64,000 bases of DNA from the NCBI GenBank assembly GCA_030144725.1, contig JASKMD010000252.1:62001-126000 (forward strand). Reading direction: 5' to 3'. Source of the DNA: Haematococcus lacustris. Lineage: Eukaryota; Chlorophyta; Chlorophyceae; Chlamydomonadales; Haematococcaceae. The translations under genes and the position numbers were made by a program. Below the pieces are notes generated by a model. That model had not been told where the DNA came from and searched no databases. It saw only the letters and a list, made by a program, of their open reading frames with translations. Position 1 is the first letter of the stretch, and each line of letters opens with the position of its first letter. Below, piece by piece: positions 23,270 through 34,150 of this stretch.

Positions 23270-23360
23270 ACACATGCAAAGGCTACACATACAACTTGTA
23301 TATATACACTTACCAATTTGTACAACTTGTATACAACTTGTATATATACACTTACCAATT
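23270..23360. repeat. AT-rich duplicated segment
   Basis: ACAACTTGTATATATACACT followed by TACCAAT occurs twice within about 90 bp. It is one of the few AT-rich patches in the window and lies inside the 5.4-kb element. Confidence 0.75.
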
Positions 23361-23778
23361 GTAACACCCTTGTAATCCCTTGTAACATGGTGGCCATGTA
23401 ATGTTATCCAACTAGTTATGTAATTCCTAACCGTTGAGAGCTAACCTAACTAGACTTCCAGAGTCACCTAGTCCCAACCTATGCATACCTATGCATGTAA
23501 CCAGCCGCATCCCTAGGTGCCTATCTCCTGGTTGGAATAGTAGCTCTTTGCTAAAGCCCAGGCCAAGTAGGAAGGGCCGCGCCTAAGCCTAAGCCTTTCC
23601 AGCCTAAACACTGCTAGCACCGCCCTGCCTCCTAGCCAACACAACTGCTGTGGTACAATCCGATGTAAGCCAACACAGTTGGTGTGGTTGATGTCAGCCA
23701 ACACAGTTGATGTCAGCCAACACGACTACCGTAGTGACTGTGGCACACTGTGGACACCACCCCGCCTTACCACTAGCT

Positions 23779-24250
23779 GGTGGTGTTGTCCATACAAGGG
23801 GCATGTGGCGCACCACACCCTAGCATGTGGCTGGATCTGGTGAGCCTCCACTATAGGTACCGTCCGTAGTCCAGCTAGCTGTGACACATTGGGTGTGGAT
23901 CACTGCCAGGCCTGCACTTGCTAGGCATGACCGTGATGCATACATGCAAAGGGGGTATGTAGAAGGTGGCTACCATGTTTGCAGCATTAGCGCATCACCG
24001 CGTGGTGGTGTTGTCCATACAAGGGGCATGTGGCGCACCACACCCTAGCATGTGGCTGGATCTGGTGAGCCTCCACTATAGGTACCGTCCGTAGTCCAGC
24101 TAGCTGTGACACATTGGGTGCGGATCACTGCCAGGCCTGCACTTGCTAAGAATGGCCGTGATGCATACATGCAAAGGGGGTATGTAGCAGGTGGCTACCA
24201 CGTTCGCAGCATTAGCGCAAGACCGCGGGGTGGTGTTGTCCATACAAGGG
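23779..24250. repeat. 225-bp tandem repeat inside the element
   Basis: Two full units (starting at 23779 and 24004) and the first about 22 bp of a third (24229). Units start GGTGGTGTTGTCCATACAAG and differ by only a few bases. They contain no recognisable gene. Confidence 0.9.
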
Positions 24251-25499
24251 GCGTAAGTATTATATGTGATTGCGATTCATTGCTCATGACCACCACTGTC
24301 ACCAATACATCTTCATCTTACATCTTCTTCATTACATCTTGACCATTCACTGCTTACAAATCATGGTGTGTGGCATGGAATTGAACGGAAGCTCAGGACA
24401 GCCATGCTGCTTATTGCTGATACAGGGCTGCATTGCCACACATACAACCTGCTGTCCATGCATGCTGCTCATGGACTACAACCTGATGCTGCTGCTTATC
24501 CACTGCAGCACATGCACTACAGCCTGCTGCTGCTGCTCATGCACTGCAGCCTAGGCGGTGGCTGTGTTGTGGCGGGTAGGGGGAAAATGGAAGGGAAGAG
24601 GAGGTGCCCGTCAGACCTGCAACCAAGGGACGTGCACGTGAGGGAGGGGGATCAGGGCTGGGTATTGGGTGTCAGTCACTTACTGGCAGGCAATTGGCCA
24701 TGAGATGACGAATGAGAGGGGGCAGGGAGAAGAGGGAGAAGAGGGGGCTTGCTCCTAGCTGCTGGGTAGGGTAGGGAGGTGGGGGGTTAGGGGAGGCAGG
24801 TAGGGGAGGGAGGTGAGGGGGAGATGAGGAGGACGAAGTGGGGGCGCAGGAGACTGGGAGGTGTTGGTAATGGTACAGGGTTAGGAAGGGGCCAAGGAAT
24901 AGGAGTGTGCTTGTTAGACTTGCAACAAGCAAGAGGCATGCTTGTTATCAACAATCAAGGACATGCATGACTAGAGGTGGGCAGGCTGGCCAAACACGCC
25001 AGCGACGCCTGGCTGCCGCTCCTGGCTGGGCTGGGGACGAGGCAAGGGCGGAAACGGAACTGGGCATTTCACCTACCACAACATTAAGGTGACATCACAA
25101 CATTAACATATTTGAGGTGTAGGGAAAAATATAGGCGTCAATATTTTTCCATAACTCGGGTCAGTTTACCAAGGCCGCAAAGTGCTAGCAGCCAGATCCG
25201 CGTGTTCCGCAAGTGAGGCGCAAGTCGCGAGTGTGCTAGTTGCATGTATGGCTTGCACGTCGCAACTTGCAAGTCGCAAGTTATTCAAAAACAACTTCCT
25301 ACCGCTACTGATGCAACCTCAACGTAGCCATGCGACGCTACGCGATAGCTTATCGAACATATTGCCAGGCTGGCATGTCTACTTATAAGTGCCAGGCTGG
25401 CATGTTGACTAGAAGCTACGTCTTTCGTCGTTTTTCAGGTCGGAGTAAGCCGCTTAGGAGAGTGATGAGGTTATAGGCTAGTTGAGACAGTCGATATGT

Positions 25500-25632
25500 A
25501 ACGACCGGCAACGCATAATGGTCGAGCGGCAAAGCATAATGGTCGAGCGGCAACGCATAATGGTCGAGCGGCAAAGTGCACTTTTTGATAATGGTCGAGC
25601 GGCAATTGATAATGGTCGAGCGGCAAAGTGCG
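25500..25632. repeat. 21-bp tandem repeat, ATAATGGTCGAGCGGCAA units
   Basis: About six copies of ATAATGGTCGAGCGGCAA with a variable 3-nt joint, partly separated by GTGCACTTTTTG. The units sit side by side with no unique spacers, so this is not a CRISPR-like array. Confidence 0.88.
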
Positions 25633-25792
25633 ATTCTCGCAATCAGTGTCCGGAAGCCTTTATAAAGCGGCTGTGTTGAGAAGGGTTGGTGAAAGCGTTG
25701 GTCAACGGGATGTACGGTGTTGGTCAACGGGGGATGGGGGCGGTTACGGGATTGGGGAACCTCAAATATACTAGATAACCGCCTTGACCTCG

Positions 25793-25912
25793 CGCATTAT
25801 GCGAACTAATGGTCTCGTCCTCGGCTCTGCTACCATACATCCCTCGGCTGCGCCTCGGGATGTATGTCCGCGCCACCTCGGCCTCGGCCATTATTTTCGC
25901 ATAATGCCCTCG
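25793..25912. repeat. Nested hairpin within the element
   Basis: The outer arms GCGCATTATGCGAACTAATG and CATTATTTTCGCATAATGCC are imperfect inverted repeats. Inside them CATACATCCCTCGG faces CCTCGGGATGTATG around a 4-nt loop (about 25834-25867). The nested layout resembles a small inserted MITE-like or cruciform element. Confidence 0.7.
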
Positions 25913-26095
25913 GACCGCCAATTATCTACTACATAAGAACACAACACAACAGCAATGTTGGCTCATGCTCAAGGCTGTTGCCAGACTGCTGGCAAGCATG
26001 GAGGCATGGCTGCAACAGCCTATGCTAGCGCCACACACCTGCTGCCTTGACCTGGGCAATCAACATGTCATGGACATGTCATAAGGTTGGGCTCA

Positions 26096-26212
26096 GCTGC
26101 CGCTCCTGGCTGCTGCTCCTGGCTGCTGCTCCTGGCTGTTGCTCCTGGCTGCTGCTCCTGGCTGCTGCTCCTGGCTGCTGCTCCTTGCTCCTCCTAGCGG
26201 CTGCTCACGGCT
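26096..26212. repeat. 12-bp CTGCTCCTGGCT array
   Basis: About nine units of GCTGCTCCTGGC with occasional T changes, just inside the right arm of the element. No coding evidence. Confidence 0.85.
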
Positions 26213-26469
26213 ACTCTGGGGAGGGGAGGGGAGGGGCAATGGGGAAGGAGGGTATCATTAAACTGGGGCTGGACTGGGCGAGGGGAGTTTGTTGACGGAT
26301 TGGGAGGGGGTGGGCATATAGGGAAGGGGGGGGGAGGGGCCAGTGGTGGTAGTGGGAAAGGGGAATGGGTGTGGCCATTACAACCTGCAGCAAACAAGGG
26401 CATGCTAGCGGTCAGACTAGGTATATAAAGCCACATAGTTGCAAGGGATAGCCACTTACCGTGTGCACT

Positions 26470-27102
26470 GCAGCACATGTCCTCCAGCCTGCTGCTGCTG
26501 CTCATGCACTACAGCCTGCTGCTGCTGCTCATGCACTGCAGCCTGCTGCTGCTGTTCATGCACTGCAGCCTGCACTGCAGCCTGCTGTTGCTCATGCACT
26601 GCAGCATATACACTTGTGTACCGCAGTTGCTGCGTCCTTGCTGCGTCTTGTAGCGTTCGTCGCTCGTCGTGTATACTTGGAAATGCCCGGACTCGAAATG
26701 CGAGCTCGGAACTGAGGACTAAACTGAACTGGGCACACAGCCACGAGCTTACATTCGTTAATGCGGGTGGCTCTGGGGCATTGTCCTGGTCAGCCTGAGG
26801 CTCTGCGTTACGAGCTGGTGGGTGCTAACCACGCCGTTCAGGTGCGTTTCTTAAGCCCTTGCTGGGTCGCATTGAAGGCCCTGCAGCTGGGTCGCTACTA
26901 ATGGCGCTGCATCTGGGTCGCTTCTTATAGCGCTGCAAACATCCTGCTGATGCCCTGTTTAGTGCAGCAACAGTCCTCGACGGAAGACGGGCAGAGCGGG
27001 CAGGCAGGGCGGAGAGGGCGGTTGACGGTTGGGCAAATGTACCCCTTTCCCTGCCGACAAAAAAGGTACTATTTGGGTACATTTTACCGGGAGACCTGAT
27101 TG
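26470..27102 (-). repeat. Right terminal inverted repeat
   Basis: Reverse complement of the left arm, ending in CCGGGAGACCTGATTG at 27087-27102. Differences are single-base changes and copy-number variation in the inner GCAGCA-type tandem zone. Confidence 0.88.
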
Positions 27103-27632
27103 GAGGTCACGGCCTGCCAGTTGCCGCCGCCTCAAATCTGGAACCAGTAAAAGGCGGCCAAGGCGGGAAAGAAGGGGTCAGAGGCCGCCCTCAGCCAGTC
27201 GATGAGCTGGCTTTAGGTTCGCGGCAGGCTTTAGGTTCGCGACAACCTTGGACACCATGCAGCTTGCACCATCCAGCTTTTGATCAGACCTCGAAGCTGA
27301 CCTGAAAAGGGTGTGGGTCCCGTGCACTGGGTTTATCATAGCAGCTGCACACTGCTGGCTTCGATGAGTAGCCAAGTAGTCCGTTAGGGAGCATGCCATC
27401 GGGAACAGCCCTTAGTGCTCACTAGCACCAGTAGGACCATTGACTAGGACATGCGGCACCTTGTACAAAGGGCAGTTGTATCATTTGAATTTCTGCTTGC
27501 TTCGTCATGGTATAGTGCTTGTAATGGCTGCTCCGAGCATATCCACAGCGTGTCGACGCCCCTTGAGTATGGGCGCCTGCTTCAGTTGCCCACACAGGCT
27601 AAGGATGAGACTCGCGTAGCTACCTAAGCTGT
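27103..27632. other. Right flank of the element and upstream region of the OPR-like gene
   Basis: No gene recognised. A short direct repeat, CTTTAGGTTCGCG, occurs twice near 27210-27240. The stretch close to 27600 should contain the promoter and 5' UTR of the gene starting at 27633. Confidence 0.45.
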
Positions 27633-29005
27633 ATGCTGCGGCTGGACTTCTCGTTCCCCAAGCCAGAAACATCGCTGAGGAGCTCGACAAGGACAGCCGC
27701 GGCCCAGCCGTCACGTGGATATCACCGCATCGGCGTTCCCCGCTTCCCTGCATCATCGCAGTCTTTTCAACGATTGAGAATGCCGCGACGCGAGCCGCAT
27801 CAACAGCAGCAGGGGAAGCATAGTCAGGGTCAGCAGGGCCAGCGTCAACAGCTGGGCCTGCGCCAGCAGCACCCTCCAGCACAGCAACCTCCCCAAACTG
27901 GTGCAGCAGGATGGTGTATGGAGATGCAGCAGGATGGTGTGCTGCAATCCATCGCATCTGCTGCCAGCATGGACGCCTTGTTGCATGGCTTGCAGCAGTC
28001 ACCAAATCCCCTAACCCGTGCCCAGGTTTTGGCGGCTGCCGTGCGCGTTGTGCGCTTGCTGCACAAGTGCGAGCGGGCACAGCAGCAGCTGTTTCGAGCC
28101 GAGGTCATCCACCCATGGCGCACAGCTGCAGCCACGGTGCGCAGGGCAGTCAGTGCAGCTGAGGAAGCCCTGCTGGTGTCGCAGGCACGTGCTGAGCAGC
28201 CCCAGGCTCGACAGCTGAGCAGGGGCGCCCTGGACCGGCCGCAGCCCACAGGGCCAAAGGACACACCAGGGGTGCACAGCTCACACCAATGGTCACACCA
28301 GCCCTCAAACTCCGTCCCGGCACCACAGGAACAGCCCCAACAGCAGTTGGGGAGGGGGGCCCAGCTGCGGCCTGCACCCCTCCAGCCTGTGGCAGATGCC
28401 CCAAGAGGGGTCAGGCAGGCTGTCCCCTCCTCGCTACTTGCTAAAGCAGTGCAGCTACCCTGTCTGTTTCCTCCTCCCCCCTCCTTGAAGCCTCCTGGAC
28501 CCCAGCCCCTCACTGCCCGCTTGAGACCTCCAGCACAGGGCAGCGCTCTGCAACTCCGGCCACCCACCTACCCTGACCATTCACCTCCTCAGCCCACCGG
28601 TGCCGCCCCTTTGCCAAACCCACCATCGCCCTCGTCCCCTTCCCGCCGCCCATTACCCTCCCGGCACAGGCACCCCATGGTAAGCCTCTGCCTCTCCTCT
28701 CCCAGCCCTGGCCTCAAGGTGCCGCTGCTCAACAGCCTGCGCCGCCCACCCGTCTGGCCCATCCAGCCAGTCTGCCCCCACCCCCCTGCCAGCGCTGACT
28801 TGCGGCAGACCTTGAGCCTGGCTGTGCCGGTTATGCAGCGTGTGATGGAGGGCTGGAGGCTCTGGGCAGCAGACAGCACTGCGGTGGAGGCGGCTCATGT
28901 GATGTGGGCCCTGGGGCTGGTGGTGCAGGGTGCTGCTGCGGCACAGTCTGCAGCGCAGGCACCAGCAGCACAGCAGCCGCAGGCACAAGTACGGCAGCAG
29001 CAGGG

Positions 29006-29054
<49 letters not shown>

Positions 29055-29056
29055 GG

Positions 29057-29099
<43 letters not shown>

Positions 29100-32000
29100 G
29101 AGCAGCAGCTGGTCCAGCAGCTGGTCCCAGTGCTGCCTGCACTGCCTAATCAGCATCAGCCAGGTAAGCAGGTCCCTTACCACCATGCCTGCATGCCTCA
29201 CACACACTCAGGCGCAGCAGGCCAGCAGCAGCAGCAGCAGCCACCACACCCAGAGCAGCCCCCTTTGCAACAGCAGCCGCACCCCAGGCAGCAGCAGCAG
29301 CAGCAGCAGCAGCCACAGCCCAGGCAGCGCGCACGCCAGCATCGTCGGCCTCCATGGCATTGCCACTCGCCACAGCCACAGCCATTTCCCAACATGCTTC
29401 CACCACCTCAACAGCCACAGTCATATGTGCCGCCACAGCCACCGCCCCTGCCCCTGCCCTTGCCCCTGATGCCACTACCTCAATATCAACAGCTGCAGCA
29501 GCAATTACAACCACCACCACCACCACCACCACCACCACGGCAGCCACCGCTGCCAGAGCAGCAGCCGCCCAAACAGCTTGACCATGAACAGCAGCCCCCA
29601 GCCCCGCAGCTTCCACAAAGTGCTGTGGCGCTCTGCCTGCCGCTGCCAGAGCTGCACGCGCTGCTAGGCCATCTGCGCCCAGGCCTAGCAGCTCTGCAGC
29701 CCGACTGCCTAGCCAAGCTGGTGCTGGGGCTAGGCCTGCAAGGTGCTGCCGCCCCTCTGCCCCCTGACTGGCTGCCAGCCCTGGACACCGCCTGTGGCCG
29801 TGCCAGCGGGCTGCTAGGGGTGACCTCCTCAGTGCGGCTGCTGCAGGGCCTGGCCCTACTGCACTACAGCCCAGGGCTGTACCCAGTCCTGATCCTGCTG
29901 ATGCGCTTGCGCCGCTACCTGGCCTGGCTCACGCCTGGCCAGTTGACCGCTGTTTTGCACGCTGCCAGCTGCCTGCTGCCGGTCGGGAAGCTGCCTGGCA
30001 GCTGGGTGCAGCAGTGGCTGCAGCTGAGCCGGCGCAAGGTGGCGGGCATGACACCGGCAATGATGGCGCAGGCGGCGCAGTCGCTATGCAGGTGGGCAGC
30101 GCTGGGCTGGAGGCGGGGAAAGGCGCGGGGCAAAGGCAGGGAAGGGCGCAAGCAGGGGCGGGCGAGGGGGAGCGAGGGCGGGGGCGGGGGCTGGGGCAGG
30201 AGTGGGAGTGGGAGTGGGACGAACGGGAATGGCTGGAGGAGCAACGAGGTGGGGTGTCGCTCCAGCGGCAGTTGATGTCTGAGGGTGTGCATGCGCCTGA
30301 GAGGAACTGTGGCACTGATGGGCAGGGGTAGGCAGGGTAGGGAAGTGTTGTACAGGGCGACGTACTGCACCAGCCACTGTAGGGATCGCTGGGAGGGGCC
30401 AGCCTATGCCAGTTAAGCACATGGCAAGCAGGGAGGGTGATATCAGGCAGCGCCACAGCTGTTGTTGCCCCGCTGTTGCTGCTACCACAGCTGTCGCCGC
30501 TGTTGCCGCCCTGCTGCCTGACCCCACAGCGTCTCCCACAGCCCCTCGGCCTCTCCCTTAACCCCAGCCTAAGCCTATGAGGGCTATGGGTAGGGATAGG
30601 GGCTATGGGTAGGGATAGGGGCTATGGGTAGGGATAGGGGCTATGGGTAGGGATAGGGGCTATGGGTAGGGAACCACAGCCCCTATCCCTCCCAGCCTGT
30701 CAGCTCTACCCTGGCTGTACTGCTTGCAGGTTAGGCTGCCAGCCACCCGCGTGGTGGCTGTCTTCCCTCCTGCGCTACAGCCTGCGCCACATGGCGTGTG
30801 CCACCGCTCACGACCTAGCCCTCATCATGGAGGCCCTGGTCAAGCTGCGCCAGCCCCTCACCAACGCCTGGCTGCACGCCGCACTCAGCGCCCTGAGGGC
30901 CTGCCCTCCCCACCATCTCAACCGATTCAGCCGCCCTCCCAGCCTATCAACCATGCAGCCATCAATCGCAGTGCCAGCCCATGAGGCTTGGATGCAGGAA
31001 AGGCAGAGCAGCAGCAAGCTGGGACAGAGGCTAGCGGGTGGAAAGCGGGCCAGGTGGCATCAGAGCAGGCAGGAGCCCGACCAGGGACAGGGCCGTGGGG
31101 GCACACAGCAAGCCAGCTCCAGCGAGCTCCTGCCTCTGCCCCTGGCCCAGCCCCTGGCCCAGCCCCTGGCCCAGCCCCTGGCCCAGGCCTCGCCCCCACC
31201 AGCCTCAGTACCTGCAGGTGCTGCTCGCCCCAACCAAGCTGGCCCAGGGCAGCTGCTGCCCAGCTTTCCCCGGCCTTACCAGCCATGGCCCTGGCAGTGC
31301 ATGTATTCAGGCTTGGCTCCGCAGCAGGCAGTGCAGGTGATGTACGCGGTGGCACGCTCCTGGGGTCAGCTGGGCATGCGGCCCCATGCAAACTGGGCTC
31401 GCAGCCAGCTGACCTCCTTGCTCACCGAGCAGACGCTGTCACACCTGGCGGACACCGCCCTGGGCCTGGGGCAAGGCCACCTGGCAGGGGAGGGGCCCAT
31501 AGCCAGGCAAGCTATGAAGCAAGGAGAAGAGGCAGGGCTGGGGCGGGGGGCGGGGCCGGGGCCTGGGCCTGGGCCTGGGCCGGGGGCGGGGCCAGGGGCA
31601 GGGGCGGGACAGGGGGCAGGGGTAGGGGTGGGTCTAGTCAGCCCCTCATCCCGGCGGCAGCTTTGGTCACCTCAGGGTCAGGGGGTGGGTGCTGGGCCTG
31701 GCCCCCAACCTGGTCAGGGTCCCCTGCCTCTGCAGCCACCATCCAGCCCCCCTGACGCCAGGCTCCTAACACCACCCATCACACCGGCCATGGGCTCCTT
31801 CCCCAGCCCTTTGCCACCCCCACCCCCCCAGGCAGCACCTGTAGGGGGCCCCCCTGCTACTGGCTCCAGGATACCTGACCCACACAGGGGGAAGGGGATC
31901 AGCGCCCGGCCGGTCAACATGCCTGCGTCTCTCAGCCCCCCTTCTCTTCCCCGCCAGCCACCCTCTCTTGCTCCCTCTCCCCTGCCCTTGCCCCCCCACC

Positions 32001-33423
32001 CCCTTGCCCCTTCCCCTAACCCAGCTGCTGTCCTTACCCATCAGCTGCCCCGCGCCCCAGCAGCTGCCGCTGGCCAGCCCTCCAGGTGCCAGAGTCTGGT
32101 GGACCTGGTGATCGTGTGCGCTGAGCTGCAGCACCGGCTGTTGCCTGATCAGGCTCAAGGGCTGCTGCAGCAGCTGCACAGGCTGCTGCCGCTGTTGACC
32201 CCTGGCCAGCTGTCCAGTCTTCTGGTGAGAGTGCTGTTTGCCTGCTGGCCGGCTGTGTCCAGCCCTAAGCCGGCACGTCACAGCAGCTGCAGCTTGTTAT
32301 CACGGCGATAGCAGCAGCAGCAGCAGCAGCAGCAGCAGTGCCCAGCCCTGCACGTCACAGCAGCTGCTGCAGCAGCAGGGCCAGCGGGGCAGGGCCGCCT
32401 CACCTCAATGCAGCGGTAGCTTGTTAACACAGAAGCCTAACTCTGCTGGCACAACCTGCCACCAGCCAATGCTGCAGGCGCTGTGGCGAGCTGTGTCAGG
32501 CCGTGTCAGGCCGCATAACCGCAATGCAGCAGCCTAGCCCTGCTGCTGCTGCTGCTGCTGCTGCTGCTCATCATGCTGGTGCTGCTGCTCATGCCGCTGC
32601 TGCTGTGTAGTATGCTCATGCTGCTCCTTGAGGTAGTTGGTTATGTTGAGGTGTGGAGGGTGACTGCTGTGTGCCATGTTTGCTAGCACGCAGGTGGGTC
32701 TGGCTGCCCTGAAGCTTGCACCGCCCCCCTCCTGGGCCACAGCCTGGTGGCGCCGCTTCCTGCTGCTCCTGCCTGACTTGCCTGTGCCCCAGCTGATGGC
32801 CGCCCTCACGGCCGCTGCCTTCCTACAGCTGCAGCCAGGTGGGGAGGGCAAGCAGCTCTCAGAGTGGCCAAGGTGCTGGTGGCTAGGGCAGGGGGGTGCA
32901 GAGAGTGCTGCCGTCACAGTCATCACACAGCCCCTCACAGCACAGGGCAAGCTGTAGAGGTGACCGCGGATATGCTGTGCATAGCTGTGCAGGCGTGTGT
33001 GTCAGCAGCAGTGTTGGAGTTGAGGATAATGCAGCTGGTTGGCAAGTAGACAGGTATGCTGGTTGGCATAGAGATGTTGCATGTGAGAGTGTGGGTGCAT
33101 GGTGCTACAAGGTGAATGGTGTGCCGCAGGAGCTTTGCTGCCACATTGATGGTGTGGGTGGCTGTAGGGGTTGTGAAAGGCTTTCCAGCACTCGGTCAGG
33201 AAGGAGGGCTGTGCAGGTCAGAGTGGGGTGCAGGCCTGAAGCGCGCCGCTTGCTTGCAGATGTGACGGTGCTGAGCAGTGTGGCGACTCACGTTCGACGC
33301 TTGGGTCTGGTACAGCTGGCGGAGCTCGTGCGGGCGTTGAACCAGTCGGCTGTGGCGGAGCAGGTAGCTTGGCTGGCAGCTATTCGACGGACTGCTGCAG
33401 TGGAGTTCAGTGCTCGAGCATGA
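27633..33423 (+). CDS. Large octotricopeptide-repeat-like (OPR) organellar RNA-binding protein
   Basis: Probable organelle RNA maturation or translation factor of the algal OPR type. Deduced exons: 27633-30091, 30730-32224, 32694-32838, 33260-33423. Phases agree (4263 nt, 1420 aa). The start gives an Arg/Ser-rich, transit-like N-terminus. Residues about 80-640 are Pro/Gln/Ala-rich with two long Gln runs. From about 660 on the protein is alpha-helical with Leu/Ala repeats and OPR-like PPxW signatures: PPDWLP (about 709), PPAWW (about 824) and PPPSW (about 1330). Each is followed by amphipathic helices such as TPGQLTAVLHAASCLL. The low-complexity parts of exons 1 and 2 could hide extra introns, for example a GTAAGC donor at 29163. 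The target RNA is unknown. Confidence 0.75.
28999..29098. repeat. CAG arrays encoding poly-Gln in the OPR-like gene
   Basis: Two CAG runs (about 29008-29052 and 29059-29097), separated by a CAACAGGGC segment, encode near-pure Gln tracts in frame with the OPR-like protein. Another CAG cluster lies at 29220-29312. Confidence 0.85.
30583..30672. repeat. 20-bp minisatellite in OPR-like gene intron
   Basis: Four to five near-perfect units of GGGCTATGGGTAGGGATAGG lie in the first deduced intron (30092-30729), ending about 60 bp before the acceptor. Confidence 0.92.
32301..32338. repeat. CAG triplet array in OPR-like gene intron
   Basis: Short AGC/CAG run in the intron between 32224 and 32694. A matching CTG run lies at about 32538-32568 in the same intron, so the two could pair as a hairpin in the pre-mRNA. 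Confidence 0.8.
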
Positions 33424-34150
33424 CGCGCAGCAGCCTAACCGCTGCGGCCGGGAATGAGGCGAGGTGTGATGCAGTACAGGGGAGGAGTGAAGCCGGAAGA
33501 CCTTTGTCCGGCATACAGTCACGCATTTCTTTACTACGTCGTTCTCGACGCTTGGACAATTTGAGGGTGCAGAGCATTGAATGTAGAAAGTCATAAGCGG
33601 ATGGGTGGGTTGGGCGCTGTAGACTCGCTGAGAGTGCAGCGCAAGGGTACAAGCTAGCCGGGGCTGTCTATTGTGTGACAGGTTCAGTGACGCCGCCACT
33701 ACCCGGCAGTGGGGTGATTGGCACATGCCACGAAACACATGCTCTTGTTAGCAACACTGTCTGAGCTTGTACTTGCTCTCCACTATTGAATTATAGCTGG
33801 GTGTGATTACCCACAGACAATACCTTGATCCTTCTTGATTCAGGGATTCTCTGCTATGGCAAGTCCTTTGGAGACGAGAGCTGTAAGTTACGACGTGTAG
33901 CCGGCAAGGGAGTCCACAGACGTTGCCTCCACGGTAATTTAAAGGCAGTGGAGGGAGGAGGAACCACTAACACAGTTCACTTCCTACGGGAGAACCCTTG
34001 TGCGCTGGCTAGGAGGCGAGCGTTACGAAACCAACGGTGTCATGCCATCATTGCCATGCTTATAGCTTTGCCCACAGCTAAGGCAGGGGCCGCACAACCT
34101 CAAGCCAGCCGCAACAAGCTGAAACTGCCAGTGCACCGTGGACCACATCA
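33424..34150. other. Convergent 3' region, no gene recognised
   Basis: Lies between the stop of the OPR-like gene (+) and the stop of the SR gene (-). TGTAA at 33882-33886 on the + strand is a plausible poly(A) signal for the OPR-like gene, about 460 nt after its stop. I saw no clear TGTAA for the SR gene on the minus strand. Confidence 0.55.

Larger units (their letters stand above)
21674..27102. mobile_element. 5.4-kb element with about 630-bp terminal inverted repeats, probably non-autonomous
   Basis: The left end begins CAATCAGGTCTCCCGG and the right end is its reverse complement. The inverted arms match closely for about 630 bp (21674-22310 against 26470-27102), including small coding-like segments, so the copies are young or homogenised. 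Flanks carry GAGGTCA on both sides (21667-21673 and 27103-27109), extendable to 8 bp as GAGGTCAC if the left terminal C is counted outside. That fits a 7-8 bp target duplication. The interior holds repeats and hairpins but no ORF I can identify as a transposase, so mobilisation in trans is likely. The superfamily is not assigned. A fold-back element is the alternative. Confidence 0.82.

Noticed and set aside
25500..25632. CRISPR-like regular repeat of a 17-18 bp unit
   Set aside because: Units are directly tandem with at most a few variable bases, no unique spacers and no cas genes, in a eukaryotic nuclear context.
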